Shown one piece after another: positions 41,655 to 51,000 of a stretch of 64,000 bases of DNA. The DNA is from Flammeovirga sp. SJP92 (GTDB taxonomy: Bacteria; Bacteroidota; Bacteroidia; Cytophagales; Flammeovirgaceae). The notes below the pieces were generated by a model. The model saw only the letters and a list, made by a program, of their open reading frames with translations, did no database searches and was not told the DNA's origin. Position 1 is the first letter of the stretch, and each line of letters opens with the position of its first letter. The translations under genes were made by a program, and so were the position numbers. The stretch lies in the NCBI RefSeq assembly GCF_001583495.1, contig NZ_LQAQ01000098.1:124001-188000 (forward strand), written 5' to 3'.

Positions 41655-43118
41655 ATGAAAGTAAAAATGATATTGCCGGCATTGGCAGAAGCTGAAAGCC
41701 CTTTTTGGAGACCAATCAAATACTCTTTATTTCCACCATTAGGTTTAGCTACTTTAGCTTCTTATCTCTCTTCAGAAGATGAAATTGATCTTCAAGATCA
41801 GCATGTAGAAACATTGAATTTGGATGATGAGCCCGACCTTGTAGTCATTCAAGTTTATATCACCAATGCGTATCGCTCCTATAAAATTGCCGATCACTAC
41901 AGAACAAAAGGAGCCTATGTGGTACTTGGTGGTTTGCATGTGACTTCTCTTCCTGATGAAGCGGCACCACATGCCGATTCTCTTTTTTTAGGACCAGGCG
42001 AAGAAACTTTTCCTCAATTTCTTAAAGACTTCAAAAACAAAAGACCTCAAAAGAGGTATTTCTCATCCGTTAGAACACTTGTTGGAGCTCCGCCGATTAG
42101 ACGGGATTTAATTAAAAGAGAACGTTACCTCGTTCCTAATTCAATTGTAGTGACCAGAGGTTGTCCTCATCATTGCGATTTCTGTTATAAAGACGCCTTT
42201 TTTGAAGGTGGAAAAGGCTTTTATACACAACAAGTGGATGATGCATTAGCAGAAATTGATCGTTTGCCAGGTAAGCATTTGTACTTTTTAGATGATCACC
42301 TTTTAGGTAATGCAAAGTTTGCCACTGAATTATTTGATGGAATGAAAGGAATGAACAGAGTATTCCAAGGAGCGGCCACAATTGATTCCATTTTAAGAGG
42401 AAACCTAATAGAAAAAGCAGCAGAAGCTGGCTTAAGAAGCTTATTTGTAGGATTCGAGACCTTTTCCCCAGAAAACTTAAAGCAAAGCAACAAAAAACAA
42501 AACCTACAAAAAGACTATAAGAAAGCGGTTCAAAGACTACATTCTCTAGGAATTATGATCAATGGCAGTTTTGTTTTCGGGCTGGATGATGATGACAAAG
42601 ATGTGTTTAAAAGAACGGTAGATTGGGGCGTAGAAAATGGAATTACTACTTCTACTTATCATGTTTTGACGCCTTATCCCGGCACTAAACTCTTTAAAGA
42701 TATGGAAAGCAGTGGCCGTATCATTACTAGAAATTGGGATATGTATGATACCAGAAATGTCGTTTACCAAACCAAAAAACTAACGGCTCAGGAATTAAAG
42801 GAAGGCTATGATTGGGCATACAAAGAGTTTTATGCTTGGTCCAATATTCTAAAGGGAAGCCTCAGTCATGATGCGCATAAGCACAAACTAAAACATTTGC
42901 TGTACAGTGGTGGATGGAAAAAATTTGAACCGCTTTGGAACTTCATCATTAAATCTAGAAATCTCAATAACATGCTTCCACTTCTAGAGTCAATTTTATC
43001 AAAAGTGAACTATAAAGAAAACAGTGCAATGGAGCTGATCACACCAAAGCAAAGAAGTATTTCAAGTCGTCCAAAAGTGATAATTAAGGCTTTGAACAAG
43101 CAAACAACAGTCTTATAG
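41655..43118 (+). CDS. B12-binding domain radical SAM protein
   Basis: 487 residues. A Rossmann-type cobalamin-binding domain (about 1-130) with LGLATLASYLS, VVLGGLHVTSLPDEA and GPGEETFPQFL, then a radical SAM domain with the iron-sulfur motif C170-x3-C174-x2-C177 (RGCPHHCDFCY) and later motifs LYFLDDHLL, LFVGFET and GSFVFGLDDD. A C-terminal helical extension is present. It belongs to the large class with BchE and B12-dependent methylases, whose substrates vary, so the reaction is unknown. It is placed between the winged-helix regulator and creD and has its own operator copy. Confidence 0.9.
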   Translation: MKVKMILPALAEAESPFWRPIKYSLFPPLGLATLASYLSSEDEIDLQDQHVETLNLDDEPDLVVIQVYITNAYRSYKIADHYRTKGAYVVLGGLHVTSLPDEAAPHADSLFLGPGEETFPQFLKDFKNKRPQKRYFSSVRTLVGAPPIRRDLIKRERYLVPNSIVVTRGCPHHCDFCYKDAFFEGGKGFYTQQVDDALAEIDRLPGKHLYFLDDHLLGNAKFATELFDGMKGMNRVFQGAATIDSILRGNLIEKAAEAGLRSLFVGFETFSPENLKQSNKKQNLQKDYKKAVQRLHSLGIMINGSFVFGLDDDDKDVFKRTVDWGVENGITTSTYHVLTPYPGTKLFKDMESSGRIITRNWDMYDTRNVVYQTKKLTAQELKEGYDWAYKEFYAWSNILKGSLSHDAHKHKLKHLLYSGGWKKFEPLWNFIIKSRNLNNMLPLLESILSKVNYKENSAMELITPKQRSISSRPKVIIKALNKQTTVL

Positions 43119-43200
43119 ACTAAAGCATAACACTTTTAAAAACGAGTTAAAAAATTACTCATTAAACAAATTATTATATAAAACTTTTAATCTAATTATT

Positions 43201-44556
43201 ATGGAACAACAACAAAATCAAAAGCCTCAAAGAAGTTGGGCAAAGAACACAGTAATGGTCAAAGTTGGTATTATTACTATTTTAATGCTGTTATTATTAA
43301 TACCACTTTCTATGATTGAATCCATTATTTATGAAAGGGAAAATATGAATAGAAAAGCCATTAAAGAGGTGTCTTCAAAATGGTCAAATGAACAGGTGGT
43401 GAAAGGGCCAATTCTAACAGTTCCCATGTTGATGGAAAGAGTAAATCAAGAGGGTGAAGTGATAGAATATACAAAGTACTGGTACTTGTTGCCTAAAGAA
43501 TTAAAGATTGATGGTGACGTAGATCCAAGATCATTAAATAGGGGTATTTACGATATTATAGTGTACTCTTCTAATTTAGATGTGAAAGGACAATTTGATT
43601 TAAAGTCAATTCCAAAACCTAGCGATTTGAAAGAAATACAATTGGATAAAGCATTTCTCACAGTTGGAATTAATGATCTCAGAGGAATTAAGAATCAAAT
43701 TAAAGTCAAATGGAATGATACTACCTTGGATATTGAACCAGGAAGTAGAATACCGAAATTAGTAGAAAGTGGTGTTACAATTCCCGTTACACTTTCAGAA
43801 GAGGGTCAATCAAAATATGATTTCAGTTTTAATTTGGTACTACAAGGAAGTCAAAACCTCTCTTTTATTCCACTTGGAGCAACCACTCAGGTAAGCATGC
43901 ATTCAAAATGGGACTCACCAAGTTTCGTCGGTAATTTTCTCCCTGATACAAGAGAAGTGACAGAAGAAGGGTTTACGGCAAAATGGACTGTACTGCAGTT
44001 GAACAGAAACTTTCCTTTACAATGGATATCAGGTGAATTCAAACAATACAGCAACTTTGATCAATCAGCTTTTGGGGTAGACTTACTGATCCCTGTCAAT
44101 GACTATCAAACTTCCATGCGTTCTGCCAAATATGGAGCCATGACCATTGCATTAACCTTTTTGATTTTCTTTTTGGTGGAAGTGATCAATAAAACAAGAA
44201 TTCATCCTTTACAATATGCCATGGTGGGGATTGCCCTCTGCTTGTTTTACACATTATTGGTATCGATCTCAGAACACAGTTCTTTCAACCTTGCTTTTGG
44301 AATTGCTTCTGTAGCTATTGTAAGTATGATTTCATTATACTCCTTGAGTTTATTTAAAAACAAAAAACTGCCTTTAATGTTGATGCTGATCTTATTCGGA
44401 ATTTATACCTTCTTATTTATCACATTACAAATGGTAGATTATGCATTGCTGATGGGTAGTATTGGGTTGACAATGATCTTGGGGGCAACAATGTTCTACA
44501 CAAGAAAAATCAATTGGTATCAATTAAATCTTACACCTACAACAAGTGTGAGTTAG
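43201..44556 (+). CDS. creD: CreD-family inner membrane protein
   Basis: 451 residues, usual length. One N-terminal span (about 20-42) with the family motif LLLLIPLSMIESIIYERE, a large extracytoplasmic domain (about 45-305) with KGPILTVP and LDVKGQFDL, and five or six spans at the C-terminus (about 308-440) with HPLQYAMVGIALCLFYTLLV. CreD affects envelope integrity and colicin or beta-lactam responses in enterobacteria. In Bacteroidota it usually follows the winged-helix regulator seen here two genes upstream. No fourth operator copy is visible before it. Confidence 0.93.
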   Translation: MEQQQNQKPQRSWAKNTVMVKVGIITILMLLLLIPLSMIESIIYERENMNRKAIKEVSSKWSNEQVVKGPILTVPMLMERVNQEGEVIEYTKYWYLLPKELKIDGDVDPRSLNRGIYDIIVYSSNLDVKGQFDLKSIPKPSDLKEIQLDKAFLTVGINDLRGIKNQIKVKWNDTTLDIEPGSRIPKLVESGVTIPVTLSEEGQSKYDFSFNLVLQGSQNLSFIPLGATTQVSMHSKWDSPSFVGNFLPDTREVTEEGFTAKWTVLQLNRNFPLQWISGEFKQYSNFDQSAFGVDLLIPVNDYQTSMRSAKYGAMTIALTFLIFFLVEVINKTRIHPLQYAMVGIALCLFYTLLVSISEHSSFNLAFGIASVAIVSMISLYSLSLFKNKKLPLMLMLILFGIYTFLFITLQMVDYALLMGSIGLTMILGATMFYTRKINWYQLNLTPTTSVS

Positions 44557-44564
44557 AAATATAA

Positions 44565-44597
44565 AAAGATCAGGCTAATAATATCAGCCTGATCTTT
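44565..44597. terminator. Bidirectional terminator after creD
   Basis: AAAGATCAGGCT pairs with AGCCTGATCTTT around a short AT loop; A and T runs are on both sides. Confidence 0.85.
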
Positions 44598-44654
44598 GAT
44601 CATGTTGAACGATTTGATAAGTATTTGAGCTGTTGAAAGTACAGACTCAACCAC

Positions 44655-46379
44655 TTAATTTAATTGATTGGTTACTTTTTGAGGTATGTTAAGAACGTCT
44701 ACCAGAATAAATCCATCTAGGCAATTGTTGAATTTAGGATCAGTATTAAAACCGATGATTTTGCCATTCAACTTGATATACTGACGGATCAAAACCGGTA
44801 CTTTGTATTTTTTAGAATCAATTTCCATTAATAATTTGTCCAGTTCATTGATGTTGAAATATTCTTTGTTCGTCAATTCATCAATGAATTCTTGGACATT
44901 GGAAGTGATTTTATATTTCTTTCTAGGTTTGATCAGATGTGAAAGTTCGTGATCGTATAAGAACTTGTGTGAGTAATAAATGATCGCATCTTTTGATGCA
45001 TCAGAATAGTCGTTGCTTATACTTACAGAACCGAACATGTATCTGTAATGAGGATTTCTTTTCAAGTAAATATTGATGCCTTTCCAAAGGAAGAATAATG
45101 GGAAGGCATCTTTTTGCTTTTCTTTAATCACAAAAGATCTACCTAATTCAATTCCTTGTCGTAAGATAGGTTTAAAACCATCTTTATACTTGAATAGTGT
45201 ATTGGTATAGAAACCTTTTTTACCGACATGTTCCATGATTTCATCACCTTTACCAATTCTGTAAGACCCGATCACACGGCTTTCTTCCTTATCCCAAATA
45301 AATAAATGCTGGTAATATTCATCAAAACGGTCCAAATCAATAGAGTGGTTTGTCCCCTCTCCTACATCTCTAAATGTTTTCTCTCTCAGTCTGCCGATTT
45401 CAAGAAGGATATAAGGAATTTCTTCAGATGGGCAGATATATACATCATATTGTTTTTGGCTGAAAAGTAGAGATGAGGAAGATAAATCTTTAATTTCTCC
45501 CACCAGAACATCCTTAGGAATAGGCTGGAATAAAGGTTCAGCTTCAGTCTTTACTTTTTTATTAGGCTTCAGGAATTTTTGCGACTTCAATCCTTCTCCT
45601 AGCAAATAGGTTTTATTTCTTAAGAAAGAACTGATTTCCTCAACAGTTTCGTGTTTTTGATATTCTTTAGGTTGTATGGGCTGGCCAATTCTGATTTTAA
45701 TTTTGTTCCCTTTCTTATTTAAGAATTCTTTAGGGATTTGCATAGTTCTTAATGAAGGATGCACTTTGCCCAATAAATGGAACATCCAACTGTTGACTCC
45801 ATGAAAATAAACAGGAACCACAGGTGCATTTGCACTTTTGATTAAGCGAATAGACGATTTTGTCCAAGGTCCATCTTCTATTCTTTTATTACTATTATAA
45901 TAGGTTGATACTTCACCAGCTGGGAAAAGACCAATTGAGTTACCTTCATCTAAGGTTTTCAGTACTTTAGAAAAGGCATTTAGTTTCTTTTTACGAAAAG
46001 GGTCAACACTAATAAACAAGTCTTGAAAGGGTTTCATGACCTCCAAAAAATGGTTGGCAGTGACTTTAAAATCAGGTCGGACTTTGTTCATCATCTGCAG
46101 TAATAATACACCATCAAGTAATCCATATGGGTGATTGGAAATACTTATAAACGCACCTTCTTTAGGAATTTTAGCTAGATCTTCATCACTGACTTCAAAA
46201 GAGATATTGAGCATGTCCAATGCCTTTTCAATCAATTCAATCCCTTCATAACGAGATAGTTTAGTGTACATCTCGTTCATAGCCGAAAGTCCTAAAGTTT
46301 TCATGATAAGCTCAGTAATCATTTTATTTGTACCAAGCTCTTTCATCATCTTATCAGTTGGTATTATCTCAGTCTGCAT
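44655..46379 (-). CDS. olsF: Bifunctional O-/N-acyltransferase for aminolipids, OlsF type
   Basis: 574 residues in two parts. The N-terminal acyltransferase (about 70-260) has the motif SNHPYGLLDG (near 83) and FPAGEVS, as in the OlsA/hemolysin-type lysophospholipid acyltransferases. The C-terminal half (about 300-560) is a GNAT-like N-acyltransferase of the OlsB/GlsB kind (EIGRLREKTFRDVGEG, GRSFV, LWKGI). OlsF makes ornithine or glycine lipids from an amino acid and two fatty acids; in Bacteroides the two activities are on GlsB and GlsA. Here they are fused. The amino acid used is not known. Single gene. Confidence 0.88.
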   Translation of the reverse strand: MQTEIIPTDKMMKELGTNKMITELIMKTLGLSAMNEMYTKLSRYEGIELIEKALDMLNISFEVSDEDLAKIPKEGAFISISNHPYGLLDGVLLLQMMNKVRPDFKVTANHFLEVMKPFQDLFISVDPFRKKKLNAFSKVLKTLDEGNSIGLFPAGEVSTYYNSNKRIEDGPWTKSSIRLIKSANAPVVPVYFHGVNSWMFHLLGKVHPSLRTMQIPKEFLNKKGNKIKIRIGQPIQPKEYQKHETVEEISSFLRNKTYLLGEGLKSQKFLKPNKKVKTEAEPLFQPIPKDVLVGEIKDLSSSSLLFSQKQYDVYICPSEEIPYILLEIGRLREKTFRDVGEGTNHSIDLDRFDEYYQHLFIWDKEESRVIGSYRIGKGDEIMEHVGKKGFYTNTLFKYKDGFKPILRQGIELGRSFVIKEKQKDAFPLFFLWKGINIYLKRNPHYRYMFGSVSISNDYSDASKDAIIYYSHKFLYDHELSHLIKPRKKYKITSNVQEFIDELTNKEYFNINELDKLLMEIDSKKYKVPVLIRQYIKLNGKIIGFNTDPKFNNCLDGFILVDVLNIPQKVTNQLN

Positions 46380-46977
46380 AACTTTGTGATTTATTTCTGA
46401 AAGTTAGAAATCACGTTTTATCTGAAAGTTATTTAAAGCTTAATTCTATTTTGTTTTTAGGTGAATTACACGTTACAAAGTCATTTTTAGGTAATAAAAC
46501 CAATTTAGTTTGATGTTAATCAAATAGTCGTTTTTTTCTTTCCATTTAGATTCCTCTTTATTAACTACAAATCAGTGAATTACGAAAAAAATAACTTCCA
46601 ATATTTAAAATTGAAATTTTAAATTTGAGTAGGTTGAAAGTGAAATACTATTCTTTGTTATATTTGGTTATGCAAATAAATAATTCTTTATAAATTAGAA
46701 TCTTAAAATTTGTAATCAATTTTACAGGTTAGCGAAGATTGAATTTTTAATTGTTACATTAACTACTTAAAAATGAGTACTGAGTATTCCTTATTCTTGT
46801 TTTTTATACATTTGTTTTAGCAAATAATAGTGTATTTGAAATTACAAATATATAAAGTGTGTAAATATAAAGTTAACTATTGATTTAGCTTTAAAAGCTC
46901 AAAAAAATGAAATTTTACTTTGAGAAATAGAGGATTACTGATACTTTCAAGTTATCATATTAAACACCAATAAACAC
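46380..46977. other. Long AT-rich intergenic region before the flavin reductase gene
   Basis: No convincing ORF or RNA gene. It includes the promoter side of the leftward olsF gene and a possible rightward promoter (46634-46666). Short repeats of the form AAATATAAAGT occur near 46845-46875. Otherwise nothing recognised. Confidence 0.5.
46634..46666 (+). promoter_or_regulatory. Possible promoter upstream of flavin reductase
   Basis: TTG at 46634 and TATATTTG at 46659-46666 with 22 bases between them, within the range accepted for Bacteroidota promoters. The leader to the gene would be about 300 bases, which is long. Confidence 0.3.
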
Positions 46978-47826
46978 ATGAAAACTTTTACTCCTTCAGA
47001 CGTAACTACAGCACAGATGCATGGTTACCTTTTAAATGCTATTGCCCCTCGTCCAATTGCTTTTGTAAGTACAATTGATGATGAAGGCAATGTTAACTTA
47101 AGTCCTTATAGCTGTTTTAATTTTTTTGGAGCCAACCCACCAATTTTGCTATTTTCACCCACAAGAAGAGTGAGAGGTAATACCGTTAAGCATACTTTGG
47201 AAAACATTTTACAGACCAAAGAGTGTGTAGTTAACATTGTACCATACACTATTGTAGAACAAATGTCACTTTCCAGTACCGAGTACGATAAAGGCATTAA
47301 TGAATTTATTAAATCTGGTTTGACAGAACTTCCATCTCTAGATGTAAAAGCACCAAGAGTGAAAGAGTCGCCCGTACAGTTTGAATGTAAGCTTCAGCAA
47401 GTTATTGAAATGGGACAAGAAGGAGGTGCAGGTAATTTGGTTATATGTGAAGTGATCAGAATACATGCCGATGAGAACATATTAGATGATAATGGCATGA
47501 TAGAAGGTGCCAAATTAGACTTGATGGGAAGAATGGGAGGAAACTATTATGTAAGAGCTTCAGGCGATGCCTTGATGAGTATTGAGAAGCCAATCAGGAA
47601 AAAAGGAATTGGTATAGATCAATTACCCTTACATATCGTTGAAAGTGAAATATTGACAGGGAATCAATTAGCAAAACTTGCAAACATAGAAGCAATTCCA
47701 TCCATTGAATCATTAGAACATATAGAGGTTCCTATGATGGAGTCAAGAGAAAACAATCACATTTTAGCAGGAAAGCTATTAGATAAAGGAATGGTGGAGG
47801 AAGCTTGGAAGGTTTTGTTGAGTTAG
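46978..47826 (+). CDS. Flavin reductase-like FMN-binding protein
   Basis: 282 residues. A split-barrel flavin reductase domain (about 15-200) opens with APRPIAFVSTIDDEG and has NLSPYSCFNFFGANPP and VKHTLENI, all typical of FMN-binding flavin reductases. The last 80 residues are extra and not assigned. It is a cytosolic NAD(P)H-dependent flavin reductase or flavoprotein oxidoreductase by family. Single gene, 195 bases before the T9SS cargo gene. Confidence 0.87.
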   Translation: MKTFTPSDVTTAQMHGYLLNAIAPRPIAFVSTIDDEGNVNLSPYSCFNFFGANPPILLFSPTRRVRGNTVKHTLENILQTKECVVNIVPYTIVEQMSLSSTEYDKGINEFIKSGLTELPSLDVKAPRVKESPVQFECKLQQVIEMGQEGGAGNLVICEVIRIHADENILDDNGMIEGAKLDLMGRMGGNYYVRASGDALMSIEKPIRKKGIGIDQLPLHIVESEILTGNQLAKLANIEAIPSIESLEHIEVPMMESRENNHILAGKLLDKGMVEEAWKVLLS

Positions 47827-48021
47827 TAAATAAAATATAAATGTTAAAAGATACATGTAATACTGTATATATATATATAATATCTTAATTTGGTATCAAT
47901 AAGCAATTATTGTATTCATTACTTAAAGTGTATAAAATGATGCTAAATTATTTAGCGTAATATCAATTTTTGAGTCCATACAAAAAGACTATATATTTTA
48001 TCAAATCTTCAATTTTTACAA

Positions 48022-51000
48022 ATGAACTTTAGAAAACTACTGTTATTGGGAGTTTTTGTCCCTGCATTTACATATGCTCAGGACAAAAAATTACCTGAAC
48101 AAACACCGATTAGTGTTAATGTTTTAGAGCAAACAAAACAAAAAAAAGAGCAAGAGAAAGAATTGCTTGAAGCTGAATTAGAGAAGAAGTACAAAGCTGA
48201 CTCTACAAGAAAAGAAGCTAAAAAGAAGGAAGCATTATCTTCAATTCAATTGACAGCGTCTCAGAAATCAGCATTCTCTACTTTTCAAGAGCTTAAAGGC
48301 TTAGAAAAAACACTACTAAAGAAAAGAGCTGAGGAAAAAGTTACATTCAAAGGGAGTAATGAAGAAAAAGAACTTCCTTTCACCTTGACAGAATCTTTTA
48401 TCAGTCACTTACCTGAAAAGCGACAAAAGACTTTTAACCTTCAAAGATCACAATGGGTTAAGAAAGAAGCATTGGTGGGCACTGACAATAAAGAGAATGA
48501 AAAAGAATTTGATTCAAATATTAATACAAAAATAAGTGAAGAGCAGTTGCTTGTTCAAAGCAGAAAAGAATTGAAAGACTTGCTTTCAAATGGAAGAGTG
48601 ATGTCTGAAGATCCTACTTTATCATTGCGTAATGACTCAACACTAATTTATGAGTATGATTTGAATGGTGATTCTGTATTAGTTGGTAGAAAGCTTCGTT
48701 CTTATGATCAAAATGATTTCATCGAAACTTATACAACTCAAGATCTCACTTCTTCTAATACTTGGGAAACTGTTGAATTTGTTGAGATTGAAAGAAGTGA
48801 AAATAATTATATTACTAATCAAAAAACGTATGATTTTCCTAATGGAGAAAAGACATTATTGTTAGAAAGGTCTTATACTTGGGACTCAGACTTTAGCTAT
48901 ACATTAGTCTATGAAGAAAGAGATAATAATACAGGGGAAATGATGCCTATCTCTAAGGTAGAAATAGAGTTTGATGAAGAATGGAGAGATCTTTCTTACA
49001 AGAGTATAAATTATAATGAAAAAGTAAATGCTTATGTAGGTTGGGGATATGCATATAATGTAGAATATGACGAGGATGGAAATCAAGTCTTCTATCAAAG
49101 GCTTGATTATTCAAAAGTTTTGGATGAATGGTTTGTTTGGTATGAAGAGGAAACTGAAATTGATGGAAACACATTCACTACAGTCCGAAAAGAAAGAGAT
49201 TATTACAAGAATGGTTTCTACAAGGAATTAACATTAGATCAAAAAAGAGTCTTTGAATATAATGAAGATGGTAGGTATTTATCTGAAGTGATATATAATT
49301 GGAATCATTCTATTGAAGATTGGGTAGGTGAAACAAAGAAAAATTACGAATATGATTATCAAGGTAACATAACATCAGAAATTTTTTATAAATGGGTACC
49401 TTCAAAAATGGATTTTGTAGTAGAATACAAATATGAAGATCTATTTGAGGAAGGTTTCAAAACAGAAAGAACTAGATATGACTTTGTGAATGATGATTTT
49501 GTTGCTGATTGGAAAAGAACTTATGCTTTTGACGAATTAGGTCGTCAGATATTGAACGCTTATCAAGAGTATAATGTAGAAGTTGAAAAATGGGAAAAGG
49601 TAAGTAAGGTTATTAATGAATACGATGAGAATGATTTTATTACATTAATGGAGGATTACTATGGAGAAACAGAAGATGGAGAGTGGTCAAAAAATGTAAA
49701 AAACCATAGAATGTATGATTCAAATGGTAATGTTTTGTCTTTTGAGTATTATAGGGCTAATGACAATGTTTGGGAAAAGGCATCGAAATATACTTCCACA
49801 TATGATCTAAGGGATAGAATGATATCAATGATTACTTATGGAGTTGTTAATGATGAATGGGTAAATACTAACCAGACATTGAATACTTTTCATGAGGACG
49901 GTAGGGAAGAGACTATTGAAGAAGAATGGATAAATAACGCTTGGGTTGGTTATTCAAAAAAAATCATTAAAAAAGATGAACAAAATAGATTAACTCTTTC
50001 AGAAGATTATCTTGTTGTAGATGAAGGTTGGGAGAAATCAACCACGAAGACAATGTCTTATCATGAGGATGGAAAAGTATGGGTTGAGAAAGTAACTGCA
50101 CATATTGAGGGGTATTCAAGTTACAGAGAAGAAAATGTATATCACAGAAATAGTAGTTATTCTAAAACCTTAGAGATGTTTCAATCGGGAGGCATTGATG
50201 ATACATATACTTATGGGTATAAATACGAGAAAGAATTCAATCATCCTCACTATTCATATTCAATTACAACAAGTAAAAATTATGATTGGGTAGAAGATGC
50301 TTGGGTGCAAAATTATGAATCAATAGAATCATTCAATGACGAAGGATTACTTGTAACAAATCATTATTTAAGAAACATGGATAGTGAAACTTCTATCTAT
50401 GGAACAAAGTATGAATACAACTATGACAATAATGGAAATATAATTAAGCAACAAACTTTTAATTGGAATAGAACTACTGATGAATGGCTAAATAATAGTG
50501 TGTATGAGTATGCGTATAATGATAATAATTTCATAATAGTTTATATCTATTTTAGTAATTGGGATGGAGAAAAGTATACATATGGTTATAAACGTGAGTA
50601 TGAAAAATCGGATGAGAATCAATTGTTAACACAAGAGTTTTTCTCTTGGAGTGATGCTAATTGGGTAAAAATGAATAAAAGATATTATTCCTATAACGAT
50701 CTGGGTCAAAAAAAATCGGAGATACAAATGCTGTGGGATTCAGTAGAAAATGATTATGTCAATAACTATAAGGAAGAATGGAATTTCACTAACAGTACAG
50801 ATTATAGTTATGAAACATTCAACTTCTCAGAAAATGAATGGGTTTCAGACAGCTATCAAGAATATCAAGAAATAGGTAATATTACAGAGTATATCACTTT
50901 TGCTTCTAATAAAGCAGAAGTAATAAATTCAATTAGACGAGAAACATATACAGATAATAAACATAACTATACTCTGAAAGAAGAGTATGTAGATTTTGTA

